In this document: positions 12,696 to 21,669 of the stretch, piece after piece
Position numbering within the stretch: the stretch's first letter is position 1
Layout: each line of letters begins with the position of its first letter
From: a bacterium
GTDB lineage: Bacteria > Patescibacteriota > Minisyncoccia > Moranbacterales > DUUL01
DNA length: 28,266 bases
Direction: 5' to 3'
Assembly (NCBI GenBank): GCA_030626045.1
Contig: DAOUPS010000002.1
Coordinates: 1-28,266 of the forward strand
Program-made: the position numbers and the translations under genes
Notes under the pieces: model-generated
The model's database searches: none
Seen by the model: the letters and a program-made list of their open reading frames with translations, nothing else
What the model was told of the DNA's origin: nothing

Positions 12696-15668
12696 ATGTT
12701 CAAAAAAGTTGATTCTCGAAAAAAATATTCAGAAATGGAGAAAGAAGTTTTGGCGTTCTGGAAAGAAAATAATATATTTGAAAAGTCCGTTAAACACCGT
12801 AGCAAAGCCAAAGCGTACAGTTTTTATGATGGTCCGCCGTTCATTACCGGCGTTCCTCATCCTGGCACGCTTCTATCTTCGGTTGTGAAAGATTGCGTTC
12901 CGCGTTATTGGACTATGAAGGGATATCGGGTAAAACGCCGTTGGGGCTGGGATTGCCATGGGTTGCCGGCCGAAAATATGGTTGAAAAGAAGCTTGGGAT
13001 CAAAAGCAAGCGAGAAATAGAGGAAGTTATCGGAATCGAAAAATTCAACAAGACATGCCTTGAAGAAACATCCAAGATCGCATCTGAATGGGAAGAAGTT
13101 ATTGATAGGATCGGCCGTATGGTGGAATTCAAAAATGCCTATAGAACTATGGATAAAGATTATATGGAATCCGTGTGGTGGGCATTCAAGCAGCTCTACG
13201 ATAGACAACTTGTCTACGAGGATGTTCGTATTTCGCTCTATTGTCCAAGGTGTAGTACGCCTCTTTCCAATTTTGAAATAGCGATGGACAATAGCTATGA
13301 AATGGATAAAGACACGGCAGTATTTGTAAAGTTTGAGGTCGCCGAAAACAAAGGTGACATTTTAGGTACGGATTCCAAAACAAAAGCGTATTTTTTGGCT
13401 TGGACAACAACGCCTTGGACATTACTTGCGAATGTAGCCTTAGCGGTAGATCCTAAAATTACCTATGTCATGGTACGCATGAATAGGTCGGAAGAAGTTT
13501 ATATACTTGCAAAAGACCGTCTCGAGATTTTTGATAAGGGATCATATGTTGAAATTCAAAGCTTTGCCGGTACAGATATCGAAGGATTTAAATACAAACC
13601 GATCTTTAATGTTAGTAAAGACTCAATAACTAGCAGTGAAAGTTCGTTTATAATAATTACTGAAGATTTTGTTACAATTGAAGGAGGGACAGGAATTGTG
13701 CATATAGCGCCTGCGTTTGGTGAAGATGATTTTAAAGCAAGAGCAAGGAACAATCTATCGCTTATTCTTAATGTTGATGATGAAGGAAGATTTTCTGATG
13801 GTGAATGGGAAGGAAAAAAAGTTTGGGACGCGAATCAAGAGATCGTTGAATGGCTCGAAAAAGAAGGATACTTGCTTGAAAAAGAAGAAATAACACACAG
13901 CTATCCCCATTGCCATCGCTGTCATACAAAGTTGATATATAAGGTTCAGCCGGCTTGGTATGTTAATGTGGATAAAATAAAGGCAAGTCTCATCGAAAAA
14001 AATAAAAATATCAATTGGCATCCAGCCGCTTTGAAGTATAATTGCTTTCAAAAAGGTATTGAGAGTGCTCCCGATTGGAACATATCCCGTGATCGTTACT
14101 GGGGAACCGGAATTCCAGTTTGGAAATGTGAAAATGAGCAATGTAATGAAATTAAGGTGTTTGGATCATATAAGGAATTGAAAAAGATATCCGGAGTTGA
14201 ATTGAAAGATTATCATCGTCCTTATGTGGATGATATATCGTTTAAATGCGAAAAATGCGGCGCAAAAACGAAACGAGTGCGGCAAGTATTTGATTCATGG
14301 ATCGAGGCTGGATCAATGCCGTTTGCTCAGTACCATTATCCGTTTGAGAACAAAGAAGAATTTAAAGAAAGTTTCCCGGCTGATTTCATATCGGAATATA
14401 TCGGACAGACAAGGGCATGGTTTTATGTCATGCATGTTATTTCCACGAGTATTTTTGATAGCGAGAGTTTTAAAAATGTCATAATAACAGGTAATATTGC
14501 CGGTGAGGATGGGCGTAAAATGTCAAAATCATTAGGAAATTATACCGATCCGATGATCATCTTGGAAAAATATTCAGCGGATGCCCTTCGGCTTTATTTT
14601 TTGTCATCACCACTTCTTAATGCTCAAAATGTCAATTTTTCTGAAGAGGTTGTCAGGGATATTCAGTTACGCTTATTGGGAACGCTTTGGAACAGTTATT
14701 CATTTTTTGTGCTCTATGCGAGTGTTGATAAGTGGACTCAAGAGAATATAGATGAGCACGAGGTAAAATATAAAGAAAATCTTCTTGATCGTTGGATATT
14801 GTCAGAACTGCATTCTTTTGTGAAAATTGTTGATGAAAACATGGAAGTATATGATCTTGTAAAAGCGGTAAAACCGGTAAATACTTTTGTCGACGATCTT
14901 TCGAACTGGTATATCAGGCGGTCAAGAAGACGCTTTTGGAAAAGTGAGAATGATCAGGATAAAGAACAGGCATATTCAACCTTATGGACAGTACTAGTAA
15001 CTCTCTCAAAAGTGATGGCTCCATTCTGTCCATTTATTGCCGAAGAAATGTTTAAGAATTTAACAGGAGAGGAATCAGTTCATCTGGCTGATTTTCCGAT
15101 TAGTGATGACCAGATGATTGATGGCACTCTGAGCGAGAAAATGAAAGCTGTTAGGAAAGTAATTGAACTTGGCCTCTCAATTCGGGCGGACAAGGGAATT
15201 AAGGTAAGACAGCCGCTGGCTAGTGCGTTTGTCAGCATAAATGACGTAGAACTTGAAAAGCAATTCTTAGAGCTTGTTGCCGACGAGCTTAATGTAAAGG
15301 AAGTGGTGCAAGGTTCTATTGATGACGGAATTGACGGAATTATTATCAAGGAAGAAAAAAATATCAGAGTAGGCGTTGATACAACGATAAGTGAAAAATT
15401 AGCTCAAGAAGGGAATATGCGAGAATTTATCAGGCGTGTTCAAAACGCACGAAAAAAAGCGGGCTTTGATGTTAGCGACAGAATTTTGCTCTGGTGTAAA
15501 GGACTGGAAAATCTGATCAAAGTATATCAGCAAGAAATAGCGAAAGAGGTACTTGCAACTAAAATTCAAAGTCCCTCTACTGCCATTAAAGATGCAGATC
15601 ATCACGAAACGTTCAATGTTAGCGGTGAGGAAGCGACTGTGTGGCTGAAGAAAGATAATGAAAAATAG
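12696..15668 (+). CDS. ileS: Isoleucyl-tRNA synthetase
   Basis: IleRS charges tRNA-Ile. The 990-residue protein has the class I Rossmann core with DGPPFITGVPHPGTLLSS near 45-62, GWDCHGLPAE near 84-93, the CP1 editing domain inserted from about 180 to 420, two CxxC-type clusters (CPRC near 184 and YPHCHRCHTK near 404), GQTRAWFY near 569, and the KMSKS loop near 608-612 (EDGRKMSKSLGNYTDP). An anticodon-binding domain and a C-terminal region follow. The class I HIGH signature reads HPGT, with Thr at the last position. Overall it resembles the eukaryote-like (type 2) IleRS branch; that assignment is by eye. The ribosome binding site is weak (AAGG about 15 bases upstream). Confidence 0.95.
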   Translation: MFKKVDSRKKYSEMEKEVLAFWKENNIFEKSVKHRSKAKAYSFYDGPPFITGVPHPGTLLSSVVKDCVPRYWTMKGYRVKRRWGWDCHGLPAENMVEKKLGIKSKREIEEVIGIEKFNKTCLEETSKIASEWEEVIDRIGRMVEFKNAYRTMDKDYMESVWWAFKQLYDRQLVYEDVRISLYCPRCSTPLSNFEIAMDNSYEMDKDTAVFVKFEVAENKGDILGTDSKTKAYFLAWTTTPWTLLANVALAVDPKITYVMVRMNRSEEVYILAKDRLEIFDKGSYVEIQSFAGTDIEGFKYKPIFNVSKDSITSSESSFIIITEDFVTIEGGTGIVHIAPAFGEDDFKARARNNLSLILNVDDEGRFSDGEWEGKKVWDANQEIVEWLEKEGYLLEKEEITHSYPHCHRCHTKLIYKVQPAWYVNVDKIKASLIEKNKNINWHPAALKYNCFQKGIESAPDWNISRDRYWGTGIPVWKCENEQCNEIKVFGSYKELKKISGVELKDYHRPYVDDISFKCEKCGAKTKRVRQVFDSWIEAGSMPFAQYHYPFENKEEFKESFPADFISEYIGQTRAWFYVMHVISTSIFDSESFKNVIITGNIAGEDGRKMSKSLGNYTDPMIILEKYSADALRLYFLSSPLLNAQNVNFSEEVVRDIQLRLLGTLWNSYSFFVLYASVDKWTQENIDEHEVKYKENLLDRWILSELHSFVKIVDENMEVYDLVKAVKPVNTFVDDLSNWYIRRSRRRFWKSENDQDKEQAYSTLWTVLVTLSKVMAPFCPFIAEEMFKNLTGEESVHLADFPISDDQMIDGTLSEKMKAVRKVIELGLSIRADKGIKVRQPLASAFVSINDVELEKQFLELVADELNVKEVVQGSIDDGIDGIIIKEEKNIRVGVDTTISEKLAQEGNMREFIRRVQNARKKAGFDVSDRILLWCKGLENLIKVYQQEIAKEVLATKIQSPSTAIKDADHHETFNVSGEEATVWLKKDNEK

Positions 15669-15677
15669 GAAGCAGTA

Positions 15678-15703
15678 TTGTCAGAGTTTATAAACTCTGA
15701 CAA
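15678..15703. terminator. Perfect palindrome just after ileS
   Basis: A perfect 26-base palindrome (13 bases per arm, TTGTCAGAGTTTA and its complement) starts 10 bases after the ileS stop codon. It has no T run after it; the next hairpin provides one, so the two may act together. Confidence 0.55.
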
Positions 15704-15705
15704 CT

Positions 15706-15732
15706 AGTCCGAGCTTTGTAGCTCGGACTTTT
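15706..15732 (+). terminator. Terminator hairpin after ileS (palindrome copy 2)
   Basis: GTCCGAGCT (15707-15715) pairs with AGCTCGGAC (15720-15728) over a TTGT loop, followed by TTTT. It is related to the palindrome at 8544-8570. Confidence 0.75.
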
Positions 15733-15745
15733 GGTCTTATAAAGC

Positions 15746-16203
15746 AAAAAAACCGCCTTCAAGCGATTTACCACAAACACACAAACAAGACATACAACCG
15801 GTGTTTTGGATTGGTTACCGGGGCGACAGCACCCTAAAAATAATATTATGTGGCGTGTCGCCACCGGTTTCCGACGAAATGTCTTGAAAATCTTATCGCC
15901 AGGGTGTTTGGGTGATGGCGAATCAGATCATTCTTTTAAGCTATCTCGTCGGGATAGATGTGCCCTAGTCACATATCTCTTCTACCGTATCTCAGGGAGT
16001 TTCCCATTTTTATTTTTGTTTTGGGTTGTTTTTGTTTTTGTTTTTTGAAGGCTTACCAGGGTTATTGCTAAGATTAGCAATATTTTGTTACCTTCTTGAG
16101 AACAGCAGAAGAATTCCAATCACGAATAGGGGGAAATCGCGATTGGAATTCTTCTGCTGTGTCTTGATACAGCAGAATTATAGATATTAAAGAACTTTAC
16201 TAC
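15746..16203 (-). ncRNA. Candidate structured non-coding RNA, unclassified
   Basis: The 774-base gap between the convergent ileS and 966-residue genes has no credible ORF. On the minus strand it has a near-consensus promoter (16238-16210) and, about 460 nt on, a run of seven T (15752-15746). Complementary segments nest as follows: TTGAAGGC at 16045-16052 with 15755-15762, just before the T run; ATGTCTTG at 15879-15886 with 15786-15793; and inside that an 11-pair stem with one bulge (CCGG plus GGCGACA at 15818-15828, with 15856-15867). Further hairpins are at 15896-15921, 15941-15957, 15958-15974 and 15995-16005, and a 20-bp stem lies near the 5' end. An A-rich single-stranded linker (16006-16044) separates the parts. 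The conserved sequences of tmRNA, RNase P, SRP and 6S RNA are not visible. Confidence 0.6.
16101..16177 (-). promoter_or_regulatory. 20-bp hairpin with competing 9-bp partner
   Basis: The segment 16102-16121 is perfectly complementary to 16141-16160 (20 bp, three more pairs after one mismatch). The outer 9 bases of the second arm are also perfectly complementary to 16169-16177. The two pairings exclude each other. On the minus transcript the short hairpin would form first and could then be displaced by the long one. Confidence 0.6.
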
Positions 16204-16209
16204 ATGTCC

Positions 16210-16238
16210 ATTATAGCATTTTTTTACTTAATGGTCAA
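16210..16238 (-). promoter_or_regulatory. Strong promoter of the candidate ncRNA
   Basis: On the minus strand, TTGACC (16238-16233), a 17-base spacer and a perfect TATAAT (16215-16210) predict a start near 16203. No coding sequence on that strand follows it before ileS. Confidence 0.75.
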
Positions 16239-16442
16239 TAAGATTATCAAAGAATACCTTATCTATCAACAGAACAAAAAATTTGCGTTTTATTTGCAAG
16301 AAATCCAAATATCTAAAGGTCTAATTATCCACACCTTATTAACATAATTTTATAAAAGTCTGTTTGAGAACTTTCTTCCGTTGCGTTCTCGAGTACTCAT
16401 AATAAGATTCTTGGCAGAAGTTGGCTTAGAAAGTCCTTATTT

Positions 16443-19343
16443 TTACTCAAATTCCAGTATCATTGAATCAGTAGCGTGTTTTGATGTTGTAATGGCAAGA
16501 TATTTCGAGTTATTTGCTGTTAAAATACTCCACTCGATTGATTTCGTTGTGTCTCCGGCAACATAATTGAAATAATGTATTTGTGACACGATCCCACTCT
16601 TGCAAGGCACCGACTTAAAAACGATTGAACGTGGAACTATCGGTTTTTTTTCATCAAGATATAGAGTTTGAAACTCGGTTGGCAGAACAGGCTCCACTGA
16701 CTTGATTATCTCAGCGATCTCATCTTCCATGCTATCATTTTTGATCTTTAAAAGGAGATTTATTTTAATAGTTATTGGATCGTTTAGCGCTTTCTTTTTG
16801 TTGTGAATGATAAAGAAAAAAGCGTCATCATCAAGATAGGGGTAAACTTCCGGCAATTCAATATTTAGGGAATTAAAGATATCAATGGCTGTCATCCGAT
16901 TATTATTTTCATCACACGGGCGAATAAAGAATCCGTTACGCAACTCAACTGCTTTCTTGGGAGTTTTCTTGATAGAGAGTATATATGTTTTAATACTCGC
17001 AGACATTTTGTTTCTGCTAAATTGTTGCGAATTAGCTTCTTCAAGTATGGCAATTTGTTTTTCGTATCCTTGCTTCTCCGAAAAAAGATCATCCAACTTG
17101 TCGGATATATTAATGTCTGAGATAAAGGGGATATTTTCAACTGGCTTCTTTTTCAAGACATGTTTGTAATAAAAGTATCCTGACCCTCCGGTTAAAAACA
17201 ATAAAATAACGGCAATGATCAAAAGTGGCTTATTTAACCTGCCTTGCGGTTGATCTACGATTTCACCAGTATCTCCGATATTTAGTTGTGCCCTTGTCTT
17301 TGCCTGCGCATCTTTCTCTTTCCTTTTCCCAAGACTGGTTCGATATTTTGCGAGTTTTGTGCTTAATATCTCGGACACTCGTTGTTTTTTGCCGTGTATA
17401 TGTGATTTAGGCGACTTCTTGACTGGATATTTATCCTCACCAAAAGGTTTTTTAGAAAAAGCCTTTTTTAGTTTTGCGGTGTTACTAACTGGCACTTTAG
17501 GTTTTTCTTTTTCTTCTTTCAAATTAAGAACATGGCCGGCCGGTTTTGTTTTTGTAGCCGGCTCGGATTTTTTGATTGTTTTTTCAAAATCTTTAATTCT
17601 TTTTAATGTGTCCTTAACTGCTTTATGTCTCAGGTTTTCTTGTATAAGCCGTGAATGTGCTTTTGGCACAGGCACGAATCCTGCTTCTCGTAGTTTTGTT
17701 GATTTGAGTTTCTGTAATATTTTATCAACACTGGCTTGCTCTGCACCAAATTGTTTTCCTGTTTCCTGTTTTTGGGCGATTTGTGCTCTTGGAGACGTTT
17801 CCGATGTTTGTCTCAATGCTTGAGAAATCTGCTTGGCAGGCTTCCGTTCAACAAATTTCGGTTTAGCATGATCCGGCTCAATAGGCTTTTCCGATTTAGC
17901 AGGACTTGGTTCAATAGATTTTGGTTTGACCTGGCTCGACTCAGCATATTTTTGCTTTAGTCCAGCCGGTTCTTGGTCTCTCGAAAGTTGTTCTGGCGGC
18001 TTATATTGCTTAGTCTGAGTGTAAAGTCTAACAAAAGGCCCTTGTCTTGAAATGAATTGTTCTGGCGGCTTGTGTGATTGTTGAGCTTGATGTTTGCTCT
18101 CACTTTGTGTTGATGCGGATCTATGCCGTGGAACAGGTCTTGGCGCTGCCGGAATTCTCGGTTTAGGCTTTAAAAGCGAGAGAGCCTCAACAGTCTTTTC
18201 TTCTACTTTCTTTTTGTGTTGCAGGTGCGATTCTGTTTTTGGCTTAAGACTGCCGAGAGGTTTTTTAGAACCAAAAAAATCAGGAAGAGCAGGTTCTTGT
18301 TTTAATTCCTCTGGGATATTAGTCATTGTGCCGAATAGCTTTGTCCAGTCTTCTTTTTGCCGTTCTAGATGAGGCGCCGCATCTTTTTTTTGCGGTATTT
18401 TTAGTGCTTCTTCTTTCTTTTTGATTACTGTTTTCTTAGGGGAAGCGGACTTGTGTTTTATCGGATATTCAGAAATATAAGAAGGAAGAGTTTTTATTTG
18501 TTTGTGCGGTTCTTGTTCTTTTGATTTCTTTTCTGTAAAAGAGTCCAATGTATCCTTTTTTTGAAGGATAGCGTCTTGCCTTTTAGTCTCGTGCCTAAAA
18601 ACCGGCTTTTTTCGCTCAAGGTGGTGTTTTTGTTGTTGGAGAGGTTTTCCAATAATTTTCTGGAACCTATCATCTTCTCGAAATTTTTCCTTCCTTCTTC
18701 CAACCGTTTCGTATTTCTCTATTTTTGTCGAAACTTTTTTGTCTTGTACCAGTTCATATTTGCGTTCAACCTTATGTTGCGGAGCAGGCTGAGCTGCCGG
18801 TTTTGGCGTTACTGGAATTCTTGGTCTAGGCTTTAGAGGCAGATGGATTTCATCAACTTTTTCTACTACTCCCTTTTTGTGTGGCACGGCCCGCTCTGTC
18901 CTTGTCTCAGATTTACGTTCGACTCTATGTCGAGGGATTGGTTTTTGTGCTATCGGGACTTGCGGTTTAGGTTTCGGAACTAAAGAAACTTTTTCTATTT
19001 CCTTTTCAACTTTTTCTTTAGGCGGTATTGGCGGTTCTGCTTTCGGTCTAGGCTTAATGGCGGACTGTTGTTTCGATTGCGAAAAGGGCCTTGGTTTAAC
19101 GGCAGAAGACGCTTGACTAATGGAAAAAGGACCAACTGAACGACCGAAAGGCTCTTGAACTGTGTGTAGCTTTTCTTTCTTCCTTTCTTTTTCAAAAAAC
19201 GAAAAGAATTTCTGTTTTCCAAGACGCGTTTTAACTTTTATACCTTTCTTTGAGATTTGCAAAGCATCCTTCATTGTCTCAACCCTGAATTCAAGTGCTT
19301 TAGCTTCAGTTTCTTGCTCCTTTTTCTTTTTAAATCCAAACAT
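16443..19343 (-). CDS. 966-residue low-complexity single-pass membrane protein
   Basis: No family is recognised. Residues 1-700 are Lys/Pro/Gln-rich and probably disordered. They contain a module repeated about three times: KPKPQVPIAQKPIPRHRVER near 124-143, KPRPRIPVTPKP...HKVERKYE near 171-196, and KPKPRIPAAPRPVPRHRSAS near 392-411. Shorter KPPEQ repeats lie near 425 and 448, and VKPKSIEPSPAK-type repeats near 472-502. One membrane segment (KPLLIIAVILLFLTGGSGYF, near 705-724) is followed by a 240-residue C-terminal domain with a helix (INISDKLDDLFSEKQ), mixed alpha/beta character and two Cys. The basic N-terminal part should be cytoplasmic and the C-terminal domain outside. It may bind nucleic acid or tether a complex, but that is speculation. 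It has its own strong promoter. Confidence 0.8.
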   Translation of the reverse strand: MFGFKKKKEQETEAKALEFRVETMKDALQISKKGIKVKTRLGKQKFFSFFEKERKKEKLHTVQEPFGRSVGPFSISQASSAVKPRPFSQSKQQSAIKPRPKAEPPIPPKEKVEKEIEKVSLVPKPKPQVPIAQKPIPRHRVERKSETRTERAVPHKKGVVEKVDEIHLPLKPRPRIPVTPKPAAQPAPQHKVERKYELVQDKKVSTKIEKYETVGRRKEKFREDDRFQKIIGKPLQQQKHHLERKKPVFRHETKRQDAILQKKDTLDSFTEKKSKEQEPHKQIKTLPSYISEYPIKHKSASPKKTVIKKKEEALKIPQKKDAAPHLERQKEDWTKLFGTMTNIPEELKQEPALPDFFGSKKPLGSLKPKTESHLQHKKKVEEKTVEALSLLKPKPRIPAAPRPVPRHRSASTQSESKHQAQQSHKPPEQFISRQGPFVRLYTQTKQYKPPEQLSRDQEPAGLKQKYAESSQVKPKSIEPSPAKSEKPIEPDHAKPKFVERKPAKQISQALRQTSETSPRAQIAQKQETGKQFGAEQASVDKILQKLKSTKLREAGFVPVPKAHSRLIQENLRHKAVKDTLKRIKDFEKTIKKSEPATKTKPAGHVLNLKEEKEKPKVPVSNTAKLKKAFSKKPFGEDKYPVKKSPKSHIHGKKQRVSEILSTKLAKYRTSLGKRKEKDAQAKTRAQLNIGDTGEIVDQPQGRLNKPLLIIAVILLFLTGGSGYFYYKHVLKKKPVENIPFISDINISDKLDDLFSEKQGYEKQIAILEEANSQQFSRNKMSASIKTYILSIKKTPKKAVELRNGFFIRPCDENNNRMTAIDIFNSLNIELPEVYPYLDDDAFFFIIHNKKKALNDPITIKINLLLKIKNDSMEDEIAEIIKSVEPVLPTEFQTLYLDEKKPIVPRSIVFKSVPCKSGIVSQIHYFNYVAGDTTKSIEWSILTANNSKYLAITTSKHATDSMILEFE

Positions 19344-19409
19344 CAGAGGATTTTTAACCTTTATGCTTAAAATGTATTTTGATGCGGCTTCTACTACGAG
19401 AACAATCCC

Positions 19410-19438
19410 ATTATATCAAAAATTAGGCAGGCGGGCAA
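19410..19438 (-). promoter_or_regulatory. Promoter of the 966-residue gene
   Basis: On the minus strand, TTGCCC (19438-19433), a 17-base spacer and a perfect TATAAT (19415-19410) predict a start near 19403 and a leader of about 60 bases. Confidence 0.65.
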
Positions 19439-19476
19439 AAACATTATTGGAAACAGTCCATTATTAAAACAAAAAT

Positions 19477-19506
19477 AAAAAAGCCGCAAAGGATTGCAGC
19501 TTTTTT
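19477..19506 (-). terminator. Terminator after pnp
   Basis: On the minus strand, AAAAAAGCTGCAA pairs with TTGCGGCTTTTTT over a 4-base loop, with one mismatch, starting 13 bases after the pnp stop. The symmetrical A and T runs make it potentially bidirectional. Confidence 0.85.
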
Positions 19507-19518
19507 CGTCTTCAATAT

Positions 19519-21627
19519 TTATTGCTTGCTCTTGAGGCCTTTCATTGTCAGATTCGTTCTTCCCATCTTATCGATTTCAATTACTTTAACATCTACGTGT
19601 TGTCCTGTTTTCACAATATCCTCAACCTTATTAACATGCTCTTCTGATAATTGAGAAATATGAACAAGTCCTTCTTTTCCCGGTAATATTTCAACAAAAG
19701 CGCCGAAATCCATGATGCGTGTCACCTTGCCTTTGTATATTTCGTCTGCTTTTACTTCATGCGTTAAATTCTCAACCCATTTTTTTGCCTTTTGCGCTCC
19801 ATCTCCGTTGTCAGATGTAATAAATACCATTCCACTATCTTCGATATCAATTTGGACGCCGGTTTTATCAATGATCTCATTAATGATCTTTCCTCCCGGG
19901 CCGATAACATCTCCTATTTTTTCCGGATTAATTTTGATTGTTATTATTCGTGGAGCGTATTGCGAAAGGTCGGCTCGCGGCTTTGAAATTACCGAAGCCA
20001 TAACGTCGAGAATTTCCATTCGTCCCTGGTATGCTTGTTCGAGTACTTCGATGATAATTTCTGGCATGATCCCGTCAATTTTAACGTCGAGCTGCATGGC
20101 GGTAATGCCGTCTTTTGTACCTGCAACCTTAAAGTCCATATCGCCCCAATGATCTTCCGGTCCTTGAATATCTGACAAAATTTTATACTCGCCGTTTTGT
20201 CCGGTAATGATTCCCATCGCAATGCCGCCCACCGGCTTTTTTATTGGTACTCCGGCATCCATTAAAGCCAGTGTCGAACCGCATACTGATGCCATTGAAG
20301 ATGATCCGTTGGATGAAAGTATTTCACTGACTAGAAGCATTGTGTAAGGAAAATCTTCCTGTGAAGGCAGCATAGGAATAAGTGCTTTTTCCGCAAGTGC
20401 TCCATGACCTATATCCCTTCTTCCCGGTCCTCTCATCATTCTCACTTCGCCGACACTGAAAGGAGCAAAGTTATAATGGTGAATGTATCGTCTTTTTTCG
20501 TCAACTTCCATTGTGTCGATGATTTGTTCCGCTCCGGGGGGGCCAAGCGTTGCCACTGTCAATGCCTGAGTTTCCCCTCGTTTGAAAACTCCGCTTCCGT
20601 GAGTTCTTGGCAAGACGCTGACCCGCGACGATATATGCCGAACTTCATTGATCTTTCTTCCATCCGGCCGGTCGCTGTCTTGAAGAATTCTGTCATGAAG
20701 AACTTTATTTAGAAAATTTTCAAAGACCAAGGAAGCTTCTTCTTTTCTGTCTGCCTGTTCTTTTTCGAAATAATCGTTAACGATCAGTTCATTCAAAGCC
20801 CCTCTGATCACTTTGATCTTTTCGTCTCTCTCTTCTCTGTTTTGGGTGTAAAAAGCGCTGGCTAAGCCTTGTTTTTCGAAAAAAGAAGTAATTTTTTGAT
20901 TGAATTCGCTGGACGGAGTGGTGAGCTTGATCTCCTTCTTTTCTTTTCCGATCTTGGAGATGATCTCTTTTTGAAATTTTCCCAAAGCATTAATTTGTTC
21001 ATATGCCAATGCAATGCCTTCATGCATGTCTGTATTTGAAATTTCATTTGCTCCTGCCTCGATCATATTTATTTTATCTTGTGTTCCGGCGGCAAGAATA
21101 TTAGCTGAAGCCTTTGCCAGTGCGTCATTGGACGGATTTACTGTAAAAGCACCGTCTTTTTGTCCGATCCGTACAGCTGAAACAGGGCCGTTCCAAGGTA
21201 TATCGGAAATTCCAAGCGCCAAAGATGCAGCGATAACAGCAACAAGAGCAGGATCATTTTCTTGATCAATTGATAAAACTGTTAAAATTACTTGAATTTC
21301 ATTTCGCATTCGCGCATCAAATAATGGGCGAATTGTTCTGTCGATGATTCGTCCATTCAAAATTGCTTGATCGGATGGTCGTCCCTCACGTTTGATAAAA
21401 CGGGATCCTTTGATCTTTCCGGCTGCGTAGTAGCGTTCTTCATAATCGACAAAAAGAGGGAAGAAGTCCATTCCCTCTCGGCGATCTTCGCTCATTGTTG
21501 CTGTTGCGAGAATAACTGTGTCGCCGTATTGGACGGTTGCCGAGCCGTTTGCTTGCTCTGCAAAAAGCCCGAATTCAGCTTGAAGTGTTTTTCCGCCTAC
21601 TTCAATTTGGTATTGTTTGTGTTCCAT
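19519..21627 (-). CDS. pnp: Polyribonucleotide nucleotidyltransferase (PNPase)
   Basis: PNPase is the trimeric 3'-5' phosphorolytic exoribonuclease of the degradosome. From the ATG at 21627 the product has 702 residues: first RNase PH domain (QYGDTVILATATMS near 32-45, then FFPLFVDYEERYYAAGKIKG), an all-alpha linker, second RNase PH domain (GRKINEVRHISS, GPGRRDIGHGALAEKAL and GDMDFKVAGTKDG), a KH domain (KINPEKIGDVIGPGGKIINE) and a C-terminal S1 domain (GKVTRIMDFGAFVEI). All domains are complete. A GTG at 21648 would add seven residues; neither start has a ribosome binding site. RNase J, its usual partner where RNase E is absent, is in the same window. Confidence 0.96.
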   Translation of the reverse strand: MEHKQYQIEVGGKTLQAEFGLFAEQANGSATVQYGDTVILATATMSEDRREGMDFFPLFVDYEERYYAAGKIKGSRFIKREGRPSDQAILNGRIIDRTIRPLFDARMRNEIQVILTVLSIDQENDPALVAVIAASLALGISDIPWNGPVSAVRIGQKDGAFTVNPSNDALAKASANILAAGTQDKINMIEAGANEISNTDMHEGIALAYEQINALGKFQKEIISKIGKEKKEIKLTTPSSEFNQKITSFFEKQGLASAFYTQNREERDEKIKVIRGALNELIVNDYFEKEQADRKEEASLVFENFLNKVLHDRILQDSDRPDGRKINEVRHISSRVSVLPRTHGSGVFKRGETQALTVATLGPPGAEQIIDTMEVDEKRRYIHHYNFAPFSVGEVRMMRGPGRRDIGHGALAEKALIPMLPSQEDFPYTMLLVSEILSSNGSSSMASVCGSTLALMDAGVPIKKPVGGIAMGIITGQNGEYKILSDIQGPEDHWGDMDFKVAGTKDGITAMQLDVKIDGIMPEIIIEVLEQAYQGRMEILDVMASVISKPRADLSQYAPRIITIKINPEKIGDVIGPGGKIINEIIDKTGVQIDIEDSGMVFITSDNGDGAQKAKKWVENLTHEVKADEIYKGKVTRIMDFGAFVEILPGKEGLVHISQLSEEHVNKVEDIVKTGQHVDVKVIEIDKMGRTNLTMKGLKSKQ

Positions 21628-21669
21628 TTGGGTTGTTTTCGTTTTCACAAACTTTTTGAGTAAGCAGAA

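Noticed and set aside
15806..16048. 80-codon plus-strand frame in the same gap
   Set aside because: It lies across the stems of the candidate RNA, and its C-terminal half is poly-Phe/Val from the T-rich linker complement.
15746..16203. tmRNA, RNase P RNA, SRP RNA or 6S RNA in the ileS-flanking gap
   Set aside because: No tRNA-like ends or tag frame, no GAAAGTCC or ACAGAA core, no GGAA/AGCAG SRP tip and no single long bulged rod were found on either strand by eye.
16321..16360. Replication origin
   Set aside because: Only one perfect DnaA box, no dnaA or dnaN nearby and no box cluster.
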